A stretch of 5,125 nt of DNA from Alphaproteobacteria bacterium (GCA_023140905.1 JAGLKS010000019.1:1-5125), one strand, 5' to 3'; numbered from the stretch's first letter, positions 1-5,125 are shown. The notes: generated by a model not told the origin, from the sequence alone. Numbers and translations: made by a program.

Positions 1-12
1 GCGATGGGCGCT

Positions 13-26
13 CCTATCCCGATAGG
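13..26. repeat. Short inverted repeat downstream of the HEPN-like gene
   Basis: CCTATC and GATAGG flank two central bases, 17 nt beyond the stop codon at 44. As RNA it would make a 5-bp stem with a 4-nt loop. No U-run follows, so it is a weak terminator at best. It may be the visible edge of a following attC site, most of which would lie outside the window. Confidence 0.3.
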
Positions 27-43
27 TTTGTATTCTTTTATAT

Positions 44-1216
44 TCACCAATCCATATTGGCGGCCCGATCATATTCCCAACTCAAGCGATCTACAAGCTG
101 CTCCATCTCTTCAACAGATTCCATTGCGGCTCTATAGGTACCATCTTTTGCCATTGTTAATATCAAAGGAAGACCGCTTTCTACGTATAATTTTGCCGGT
201 TCACGTTCGCCTGACCAAAGATGAATAATAAATTGCTTTATCAGCTCAACAACATCTTTTTCATTGAAGCCAAGATCTCCATAAAATGAAAAGCGCCCAC
301 TGCCTTTTTGATGAGGCAACAATAATGGAACCGCACCAGCACCTGAGTGAAAACTAAAAGCCTGGCCTTTTTTACCAAAAGCACCATGCGTCATATAATT
401 TCTCAATTGTCTTTTAACAATAACCAACTGGTCGTAAAAAACCTTAGTTCCTTGGCTATCAATATCAATTGCTTTTTTAAACTTTACCACCCAATCATTA
501 TCAGCTAAATTTGCAACATCTTCACCGGATACGACTTTCCCGTTAAGAATTGCTAAGTGTATAAATATATGTTCAGTCCAGCTAAAAAATGAATCTAAAG
601 CAGACAGAGCAAGCCATTCTGCATTTCTTCTTAGCTGAAATGCCGGAAATGATATTGATGTCCCATTGCCTTGCTTTTCAATAATTCTTTCATTAGATCG
701 TGCCTCCGCCTCTTGACTGGCTTCCTTGTACAACTCTAAAAAATACTCTAACTTTTCAAATAGGCGTCTATGGTGATTTTTTACATTCAGTTGTGATTGT
801 TTGGCTGCTTCCGAGGCTTTCCATTCAAAATATGGCCTCGCCATTTTCACTGCCTTATGTATTCGTTTTACAATTTCCCCTGCTTCTACATCTTGAGATT
901 TAGCATTGCGAGCAAATACACCGAGTCCCATTTTTCGGTGCTCAATTAAAAATGTAACACCTTTGTAATCAATTGGAATAGACCATGAAATTTTTTCAAA
1001 TTGCCCAAGATTCTTAAAACCAAGAAAATCAACAAATAAGAAATAGCAAAGATAATATTCAGGCAATGAACGACCTGCATTCGTTCTCTGTGCATTGAAT
1101 AGAAACTTATCCTCGGCGGCTATTTTATCATTGATCTCTGCAATTGGCTCAATGGCTTTCAATACCCTTGATTTCAAGAGTTCTAAATCTTTTGGAAAAG
1201 TATATTGCGTTGCCAT
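44..1216 (-). CDS. Uncharacterised 390-residue protein with HEPN-like R-x4-H motif, candidate cassette-borne RNase or defence partner
   Basis: I do not recognise a named family. The ATG at 1216 is chosen over the in-frame TTG at 1321 because the 35 extra codons would run through the attC-like element at 1229-1299. No clear Shine-Dalgarno sequence precedes it, which is common for cassette genes. Residues 1-60 look helical. Residues 77-102 look like a beta-hairpin with a basic patch (IEHRKMGLG). Residues 110-175 are charged and helical, possibly coiled-coil. Residues 192-226 form an aromatic-rich helix. Residues 256-278 form a helix ending in RNYMTHG, with R272 and H277 matching the R-x4-H signature of HEPN domains, many of which are RNases. 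The C-terminus (318-390) is helical and acidic. There is no signal peptide or membrane segment, so it is probably cytoplasmic. It lies downstream of the TPR-SIR2 gene in the same direction. The coding region is secure; the HEPN assignment rests on one motif plus helical context. Confidence 0.85.
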   Translation of the reverse strand: MATQYTFPKDLELLKSRVLKAIEPIAEINDKIAAEDKFLFNAQRTNAGRSLPEYYLCYFLFVDFLGFKNLGQFEKISWSIPIDYKGVTFLIEHRKMGLGVFARNAKSQDVEAGEIVKRIHKAVKMARPYFEWKASEAAKQSQLNVKNHHRRLFEKLEYFLELYKEASQEAEARSNERIIEKQGNGTSISFPAFQLRRNAEWLALSALDSFFSWTEHIFIHLAILNGKVVSGEDVANLADNDWVVKFKKAIDIDSQGTKVFYDQLVIVKRQLRNYMTHGAFGKKGQAFSFHSGAGAVPLLLPHQKGSGRFSFYGDLGFNEKDVVELIKQFIIHLWSGEREPAKLYVESGLPLILTMAKDGTYRAAMESVEEMEQLVDRLSWEYDRAANMDW

Positions 1217-1228
1217 ATCTTGCTTAAA

Positions 1229-1299
1229 ACCTAACGAATTTCTCACCTGCAGGTGTGTAGCGGCAGCGGAACACCTGCAGGTGTAGAAAATGGTTGGGA
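1229..1299 (-). other. Integron attC-like recombination site (71 bp)
   Basis: Read on the minus strand the order is R'' TCCCAAC (1299-1293), spacer CAT, L'' TTTCT, a stem arm CACCTGCAGGTG, a 16-nt loop, the second arm CACCTGCAGGTG, L' AGAAA, spacer TTC, and R' GTTAGGT (1235-1229). R' fits the GTTRRRY consensus exactly; R'' fits RYYYAAC except at its first base. Pairing on the plus strand: six of seven R positions pair (one is G-T), the three-base spacer is mostly unpaired, five L positions pair, T1284 has no partner, then 12 bp pair perfectly. The single extra base lies in the left L box for the minus orientation, which is the known orientation signal of attC sites. Length is within the known range (about 57-141). 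The next gene starts 12 nt beyond R', as in cassette arrays. No integrase gene is visible. Confidence 0.72.
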
Positions 1300-1334
1300 C
1301 TTTTGATATAAAAACCGCCAAGTTTACAAGTTAA

Positions 1335-1407
1335 GGGCGTTATGCCCCACTATGCCCCATAACCCTGTTGAATTATTCAAGGATATCCCTATTCCCATTC
1401 GGTTATG
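1335..1407. repeat. Cluster of GTTATG/CATAAC boxes with a 10-bp tandem repeat
   Basis: Three copies of the hexamer GTTATG alternate in orientation at 1339-1344 (plus), 1358-1363 (minus) and 1402-1407 (plus). The first two make a small hairpin with a 13-nt loop, extended by GGG/CCC across one bulged base. The last two sit in the longer inverted repeat CATAACC/GGTTATG (1358-1364 and 1401-1407). TATGCCCCA plus one base is repeated in tandem at 1341-1350 and 1351-1360, differing only in the last base. A 13-bp palindrome (1368-1380) and the palindrome GGATATCC (1381-1388) lie inside. The cluster follows the TPR-SIR2 stop codon. It could be a decayed attC or cassette junction, a regulator-binding cluster, or part of the 3' end of the mRNA; no U-tract makes it a clear terminator. 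Confidence 0.5.
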
Positions 1408-1438
1408 AGTCAAGAGTAGACTTGTATCTTTATCGCCT

Positions 1439-4400
1439 TTATCTGCTAAAAAGCCCCCGGAAGAACATCTTCTTTTCAGGTTTGCGCATGCTCTCCCGCT
1501 TTATGGCTTTAAGAAGTTCCTTACGATTCATTAGGGCATGAGTGTCCTTTGTCTTTTTGGCTATTTTTATAGCTTCCAGAACACACTGTCGAGCCTCCTT
1601 GAACATGCCCATGATGCGATAGAGATTGCCGAGGTTATTAAGACTACGCCCAAGCCCTTCTATGTCGCCTAATGTACGAGCAATTGATATCGCCTTTTCA
1701 TAGCAATCCTGAGCCTCATGGTATCTTTTGATTTCTTTATATGAAATACCCATATTTGAAAGCCAAACGACCTCATTCCGTTTGTCTCCGATCTCTACGG
1801 AAATGCAGAGCGCTTTCTGATAAAAATCCAGCGCCTTCTGGTGTTCGCATAGGTTTTGATAAACGCCTCCGATATTTCCCAACCAGTCTCCTTCATTTTT
1901 TCGGTCTCCTAATTTTTGCGCAATATCAAGAGCGGCATCCAAATGTCGAAGGGCCTCTGCATCTTTTCGGCAGTCTTTAAAAACACATCCCATCACGCCA
2001 AGGCATTTGCCTTCAACCTGCTTGTAGCCCTTTTGCTTTGCAGTCTCCAGCGTTTCCATGACGCGTGGCAGCCACTTTTCTTGTTTTCCAAGACGAAATC
2101 CTTCAAGACGAATATGTGTCTCGGCGGCTTTATCTAAGGCACTCAATATTTCCGACGGATTGTTGCGTTTTTTCGCATTTTGCAATCCCTTTTCAAAACA
2201 ATCCGCTGCAACCTCCAAATCACCCTGTGCTGCTGCAGAGTTGCCAAGGCACATATATGCGCCAAAACATAGATTCGAATTCCGCATGGGCTCCGTCATG
2301 TCTTCTAAAAAAAACTCGCACCACCCACGCGCGGTTTCGTATTCACCGAGCAGGAAACAGACGTTCGCCATGGTCAACTGGATATATAATCCTCCTGTAT
2401 AATCTCCGGTTCGTTTCACTTCCTGCAGCGCCTTTTCCAAGTAGGAACGGCACAACTCATAATTGCCCATATGCAATAAAAGCTCCGCAGGATAGTAATG
2501 ACGCAGGATTCCTTTCCTATGGCACTGCCCCATCTTGGCAGAAACAATTTTGTCCCAACCGGTCTCAGATTCTGGATGCTCGGGCGGGTTATCATCAAAA
2601 AATCTCCTCCATAACTTACTCACCAAATCATCAGTATTATAGCTAAGACGCCATCCGTTGGAGAAATTACGAAAGGGGTTTCGACTTTTTTTTATGTTGA
2701 TCCGCTCAAAGGAACAATCCTCGGAATATTCATTCAGCACAATGCATTTTGAAGATTGTCCCAGACTTTCTATCTGAGGTGTGATGTCAAACACGTCCGA
2801 GCAACTGTACCCCATAACAAGGACATCCGTTTCAAAACCGGTTGAAAATATCCGTTCGACAACCTTTTTTCTCGATTCGCTCGCTTCTTTAGCCGCTATG
2901 GAACGTATGGTTCCCGCTATAGAGGCCGGATTGTGGACGCTGCCGTGGATTTTGATCAATCTTTTCTGTGTTATCGACCAATCAATACCCGAGAAATCCG
3001 CTTCACAGAAAAGGCGGTCATACCCATTGCCTGGGAACAATCCTTCGTCTTCCAAGGCGCTCTCGATCAACGTATCGAAGTTTGTAGTGACTATTGTTTT
3101 CAATTTACCTTTTTTCATCAAACGAGCCAGCAAGCTGTGGTTCCGATTGGGTTTGCCCAGAGCATAAACATCCCCTACAAAATCAATCCCATCTTCAAGA
3201 AGTAATTCAATATATAATTCGAACGGTAATGGCAGTCGGCCATCCCCGGTCAATACATCGATTTCCGATTTAGAAAGGCCAAGTTGAGTGAATACGCATT
3301 CTAGAAGTTCAACCGCGGTGGGCAGGCCAGACCATTTTGAAATGCCGGCACCGCACCAGAGGGCCATATTCTTGGAACCCAACGATTTTTTGACGTGTTT
3401 GATTATATGATCAATATTGGCTTCTTTTTCTTTTGATTCAACGATAATGTTTAAATTAGCATCGATATTCTCGAGAGCCATTCTTCTATTCTTTATGATA
3501 TTGCTATCATCAGGATCTATCTCAAGAGCTTTGTCAAAAGAATCTACTGCTTCCTTATAACGTTCCAGCTTGACAAGCACCAGCCCCTTACTACTCCAAG
3601 CGGCTGCAATTTTCGGGTCTATTTCGATGGCCTTATCACAAGCAGCGAGTGCATCTTCAAAACGACCTATCTGCACAAGTGCAGCGCCCTTACTGTTCCA
3701 CGTAGAGTAGTGGTTAGGGTTAATTTTTATGGCTTCATCAAAGGCATTCAGTGCGTCTTCAAAACGACATAGTTTTGTTAAAATAATCCCTCTATTGTTC
3801 CATTCATCCGCATCAAGATAATTTATTTCTAATAATTTGTCGTTGGCTTTAAGAGCATCTTCAAATAAACCTATCTTCATCAAAGCACTAGTTTTTCTAT
3901 TCCAAACACCAGGATAATGAGGGTTTATTTCAATAACCTTATCATAGGCGTAAATGGCCTCTGCATTTCGATTTAGTCTATATAAGCAATAAGCCTTGCT
4001 ATACCAAAATCCATCATTACAAGGGGATAGTTTGATGGCCTCATCAAACGCTTCATTTGCCTCTGCATAGCGATTTAAGCCTGAAAGAGCGTGCCCTTTA
4101 TTGTTCCAGGCGTCAATCCAATTAGGCTTTATTTTAAGGGCGCTATTAAAGGCTGTAACAGATTCTTCAAAGCGATCCAACATCAAGAGCGACAGCCCTT
4201 TGTCATACCAGGGATTGGCTAATCCAGGATAAACCTCAATAGCTTTATTAAAGGCATTAATAGCATCTTCAAAATGATTTGACTTAGCAAAGCGTAGCCC
4301 TTTCCTATGCCAAACACCAGATTGATTTTGCCGAAACGCGGTCTCTTCTGGGTTTATTGCAATTGCTTTGTCCAGAGCAGCAACCGCATCTTCAAAATTA

Positions 4401-4579
4401 CCCAGTTCCGCAAGTGCGGCAGCTTTGATATTCCAGCTATCAGCGTTATTTGGATCTAATTGGAGTGCTTTATCAACAACTATAATGGCTTCTTTATAAT
4501 TATTAGAGTTGTAAAGTTCAACCCCCCTGTTAAGTAAATTCACAGCGTTATTATGCTCGACATCAGATAGTCTTTTCAT
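1439..4579 (-). CDS. TPR-SIR2-TPR protein (1046 aa), probable NAD+-hydrolysing anti-phage or stress effector
   Basis: Residues 12-358 hold ten TPRs in a near-perfect 34-residue register; the third unit carries a seven-residue insertion. A charged linker follows, then a SIR2-like domain at about 400-645. It shows the NAD-binding motif GAGIS (410-414) followed by SGLPTA (417-422), TTNFDTLIE (498-506) with the conserved Asn-Asp pair, KIHGS with the likely catalytic His545, and a late GYSCSD motif (590-595). The paired-cysteine zinc module of sirtuin deacetylases is absent, so the domain resembles SIR2-like NADases of defence systems rather than deacetylases. Residues 690-1010 are a second helical array, ending in three 40-residue TPR_12-type units (891-1010). 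The tail is basic. It is probably cytosolic. The ATG at 4579 is preferred over a TTG at 4600 because an AAGG ribosome-binding core lies seven bases before it. By analogy the TPR arms sense a trigger and SIR2 depletes NAD+. Domain calls are firm; the biological role is inferred. Confidence 0.95.
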   Translation of the reverse strand: MKRLSDVEHNNAVNLLNRGVELYNSNNYKEAIIVVDKALQLDPNNADSWNIKAAALAELGNFEDAVAALDKAIAINPEETAFRQNQSGVWHRKGLRFAKSNHFEDAINAFNKAIEVYPGLANPWYDKGLSLLMLDRFEESVTAFNSALKIKPNWIDAWNNKGHALSGLNRYAEANEAFDEAIKLSPCNDGFWYSKAYCLYRLNRNAEAIYAYDKVIEINPHYPGVWNRKTSALMKIGLFEDALKANDKLLEINYLDADEWNNRGIILTKLCRFEDALNAFDEAIKINPNHYSTWNSKGAALVQIGRFEDALAACDKAIEIDPKIAAAWSSKGLVLVKLERYKEAVDSFDKALEIDPDDSNIIKNRRMALENIDANLNIIVESKEKEANIDHIIKHVKKSLGSKNMALWCGAGISKWSGLPTAVELLECVFTQLGLSKSEIDVLTGDGRLPLPFELYIELLLEDGIDFVGDVYALGKPNRNHSLLARLMKKGKLKTIVTTNFDTLIESALEDEGLFPGNGYDRLFCEADFSGIDWSITQKRLIKIHGSVHNPASIAGTIRSIAAKEASESRKKVVERIFSTGFETDVLVMGYSCSDVFDITPQIESLGQSSKCIVLNEYSEDCSFERINIKKSRNPFRNFSNGWRLSYNTDDLVSKLWRRFFDDNPPEHPESETGWDKIVSAKMGQCHRKGILRHYYPAELLLHMGNYELCRSYLEKALQEVKRTGDYTGGLYIQLTMANVCFLLGEYETARGWCEFFLEDMTEPMRNSNLCFGAYMCLGNSAAAQGDLEVAADCFEKGLQNAKKRNNPSEILSALDKAAETHIRLEGFRLGKQEKWLPRVMETLETAKQKGYKQVEGKCLGVMGCVFKDCRKDAEALRHLDAALDIAQKLGDRKNEGDWLGNIGGVYQNLCEHQKALDFYQKALCISVEIGDKRNEVVWLSNMGISYKEIKRYHEAQDCYEKAISIARTLGDIEGLGRSLNNLGNLYRIMGMFKEARQCVLEAIKIAKKTKDTHALMNRKELLKAIKRESMRKPEKKMFFRGLFSR
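1550..1909 (-). repeat. Coding array of three 40-residue TPR_12-type units
   Basis: Codons 891-1010 of the TPR-SIR2 gene make three units of exactly 40 residues (120 bp), each starting with Gly-Asp (GDRKNE, GDKRNE, GDIEGL) and continuing with a pattern L-x-N-x-G-x-x-Y and a later A-x-x-x-Y/C-x-x-A. This is the kinesin-light-chain/LGN type of TPR, often found as the sensor part of signalling and defence ATPases. Less regular helical repeats precede it from about codon 690. Confidence 0.8.
2645..3382 (-). other. SIR2-like NADase domain of the TPR-SIR2-TPR protein
   Basis: This is the catalytic core (codons 400-645). In order it carries GAGIS, SGLPTA, TTNFDTLIE, KIHGS and GYSCSD. Asn500 and His545 correspond to the residues that contact the nicotinamide ribose and act in catalysis in SIR2 folds. 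The order and spacing suit the SIR2_2-type group. None of the motifs is broken, so the domain is expected to be active. Confidence 0.85.
3506..4546 (-). repeat. Coding array of ten 34-residue TPRs (102-bp period)
   Basis: Codons 12-358 of the TPR-SIR2 gene. Each unit has the pattern W-x-x-K/R-G-x-x-L-x-x-L-x-R-F/Y-x-E/D-A-x-x-A-F/Y-D-K/E-A-I-x-I-x-P. Units begin at residues 12, 46, 80, 121, 155, 189, 223, 257, 291 and 325. All are 34 residues long except the third, which has 41. Strong similarity between units (repeated FEDA and NNKG/NSKG blocks) suggests expansion by internal duplication, so unit number may differ among relatives. Confidence 0.9.
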
Positions 4580-4584
4580 TGGTA

Positions 4585-4590
4585 TCCCTT
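4585..4590 (-). promoter_or_regulatory. Ribosome-binding site of the TPR-SIR2 gene
   Basis: On the minus strand AAGGGA precedes the ATG at 4579, with the AAGG core ending seven bases before it. Nothing similar precedes the in-frame TTG at 4600, so this site decides the start codon. Confidence 0.6.
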
Positions 4591-4695
4591 TTTCTGCCAA
4601 AAGATATAATGAACACGAGATTTGACAGTTTAAATCTGTTCTTCAGTATTCGTAGGACAGCCATATGTGTATTGAATGGATCACTAACGAGTCTG

Positions 4696-4752
4696 CAGAA
4701 AAAGTCCTTTTTAGCTAAAAATCAGCGGATTTTTACAAAAGTACTTTTTCTG
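4696..4752. repeat. Large AT-rich imperfect hairpin (28/25-nt arms, 4-nt loop)
   Basis: The left arm 4696-4723 and right arm 4728-4752 pair over 24 positions: CAGAAAAAGT, one mismatch, CTTTT, a small asymmetric bulge, then TAAAAATC, closed by the loop AGCG. The right arm contains the perfect palindrome AAAAGTACTTTT. Equal 7-nt spacers separate the stem from TAAC (4685-4688) and GTTA (4760-4763), which also pair. It lies about 115 nt upstream of the TPR-SIR2 start. It could be an attC relative, a miniature palindromic element, or an mRNA leader structure. No U-tract follows on either strand outside the stem. Confidence 0.65.
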
Positions 4753-4914
4753 TGATAAAGTTATAGAGGACAGTTCTGTTGCCGCAGCGCCAGTCTGCCA
4801 AACGTTCTCCATGTTTTCTACCAGTGGTGTTTGCATTTTACATTTTTCATCCATATAACGCCTCTGGCAGAAATCCACCTCCAAAATGTACTTTTTCTAC
4901 AAGCTCAACGCCAT

Positions 4915-4978
4915 CCATAACCGGCAGTAAAAAGGTGCAGAGCAAAGCGGCGCAGCTTTTTACTGCCCGAGTTAATGG
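4915..4978 (-). repeat. Hairpin after the partial gene: attC-like site or bidirectional terminator
   Basis: The outer arms CCATAAC (4915-4921) and GTTAATGG (4971-4978) pair over seven bases with A4975 bulged. An asymmetric 1:3 internal loop follows, then a perfect 12-bp stem (4923-4934 with 4956-4967), a G-G mismatch, three more pairs (4936-4938 with 4952-4954) and a 13-nt loop. It starts five bases after the stop codon at 4984. The AAC/GTT ends, internal spacer and 64-bp length suit an attC site, but the R' box on the minus strand, GTTATGG, departs from GTTRRRY. Read as RNA, the inner stem is flanked by an A-run and a U-run on both strands, so an intrinsic terminator is equally possible. Confidence 0.5.
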
Positions 4979-4983
4979 GATTG

Positions 4984-5125
4984 TTAACTCTTTACATGAT
5001 TCTCATGTGCTCTACGTATTGCTGAAGTTAAAGAATTCAGATCTTCTTCCATAGTGACAAAAACAACTTGTTCGACACAGGACAAAGGTATTTTGCCTGG
5101 ATAGGCCTGCCCTTTACCCACAAAT
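4984..5125 (-). CDS. C-terminal 46 residues of an unidentified protein (start outside window)
   Basis: The frame is open from the window edge to TAA at 4986-4984. It looks coding: a Gly/Pro turn region (residues 3-13), a hydrophobic strand CVEQVVFVTM (16-25), then an acidic turn and a final helix (EEDLNSLTSAIRRAHENH). That strand-turn-helix ending is common in alpha/beta folds, including macro domains, but too little remains to name a family. The stop is followed within five bases by the structured element at 4915-4978, as expected for a cassette gene or for a gene with its own terminator. It has the same strand as the other two genes. Confidence 0.5.
   Translation of the reverse strand, partial: FVGKGQAYPGKIPLSCVEQVVFVTMEEDLNSLTSAIRRAHENHVKS

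Larger units (their letters stand above)
4580..4983. other. 404-nt gene-free leader between the partial gene and the TPR-SIR2 gene
   Basis: No convincing complete gene is present. The region holds the attC-like or terminator hairpin (4915-4978), the AT-rich hairpin (4696-4752), an 11-bp direct repeat GTACTTTTTCT (4741-4751 and 4888-4898), and the ribosome-binding site next to the ATG. On the minus strand a 51-codon open frame (5002 down to the stop at 4847) ends in a protein-like stretch (MDGVELVEKVHFGGG) but crosses the hairpin and lacks a ribosome-binding site. A TATATC hexamer on the minus strand (4608-4603) is a possible -10 for the TPR-SIR2 gene, without a good -35 partner. Confidence 0.6.

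Noticed and set aside
1217..1321. N-terminal extension of the HEPN-like protein from a TTG at 1321
   Set aside because: It would translate across the attC-like element, uses a rare start codon and gives no domain-like sequence; the ATG at 1216 is the better start.
1305..1334. Minus-strand promoter TTAACT, 18 nt, TATATC for the HEPN-like gene
   Set aside because: Both hexamers match only 4 of 6 positions and the spacing is one base long; cassette genes commonly lack their own promoter. Too weak to annotate.
1229..1345. A longer 117-bp attC using GTTATGC (1339-1345) as the outer box
   Set aside because: The sequences just inside those boxes are not complementary; the 71-bp version ending at 1299 pairs continuously.
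2065..2646. Plus-strand 193-codon frame inside the TPR-SIR2 gene
   Set aside because: It is an antisense shadow of the C-terminal repeat region; its composition lacks any domain pattern.
1550..4546. Base-composition break suggesting a recent fusion within the TPR-SIR2 gene
   Set aside because: Hand-counted 60-nt samples vary from 32 to 50 % GC in all parts of the gene, with only a slight rise at the 3' end; not a clean boundary.
3506..4546. The 102-bp periodicity as a CRISPR or tandem satellite array
   Set aside because: The period is that of 34-residue TPR units in one open frame; DNA identity between units is low and there are no constant repeats with unique spacers.
4580..4600. TTG start of the TPR-SIR2 gene at 4600
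   Set aside because: No ribosome-binding site precedes it, whereas the ATG at 4579 has AAGG at the right distance; the seven added residues lie within that site.
4605..4650. Plus-strand promoter-like hexamers TATAAT (4605-4610) and TTGACA (4622-4627), possibly for a small RNA
   Set aside because: The TATAAT has no -35 partner upstream and the TTGACA is followed at 17 nt only by a 3/6 match; no plausible RNA or gene follows on that strand.
4779..5054. Plus-strand 91-codon frame starting at a TTG
   Set aside because: It runs antisense to the partial gene, crosses both arms of the hairpin at 4915-4978, is rich in Ser/Pro/Thr with no domain pattern, and has no ribosome-binding site.

Overview
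The window holds two complete genes and one partial gene, all on the minus strand, in AT-leaning DNA (hand-counted 60-nt samples range from about 28 to 50 % GC). Long arrays of 34-residue tetratricopeptide (TPR) repeats joined to a SIR2-type NADase core suggest a mesophilic environmental bacterium, possibly of the Desulfobacterota type. No rRNA or marker gene confirms this, and a methanogenic archaeon is not formally excluded.

Layout in the direction of transcription (right to left). (1) 5125-4984: the last 46 codons of a gene whose start lies outside the window. (2) 4978-4915: a hairpin a few bases after that stop codon, shaped like an integron attC site or a bidirectional terminator. (3) 4914-4580: a gene-free leader with a large imperfect hairpin at 4696-4752. 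(4) 4579-1439: a 1046-residue protein with ten N-terminal 34-residue TPRs, a SIR2-like NAD-hydrolase domain with its key residues intact, and a C-terminal helical array ending in 40-residue TPR units. (5) 1438-1300: a spacer with a 10-bp tandem repeat and three GTTATG/CATAAC boxes. (6) 1299-1229: a 71-bp element with every structural hallmark of an attC site: R box, three-base spacer, L box, one extrahelical base, long stem and loop. (7) 1216-44: a 390-residue protein that I cannot assign to a named family, carrying a HEPN-type R-x4-H motif. It starts 12 nt after the attC-like element.

My reading is that this is part of a minus-oriented cassette array, either a chromosomal integron or an attC cluster without its integrase, with a candidate anti-phage module in it. 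The TPR arms would sense or scaffold, SIR2 would deplete NAD+, and the neighbouring HEPN-like protein would be a second possible effector (RNase) or partner. The attC structure and the protein motifs are read directly from the sequence. The defence role, and any cooperation between the two proteins, is inference. The attC-like element between the two genes also allows them to be independent cassettes that happen to be neighbours.
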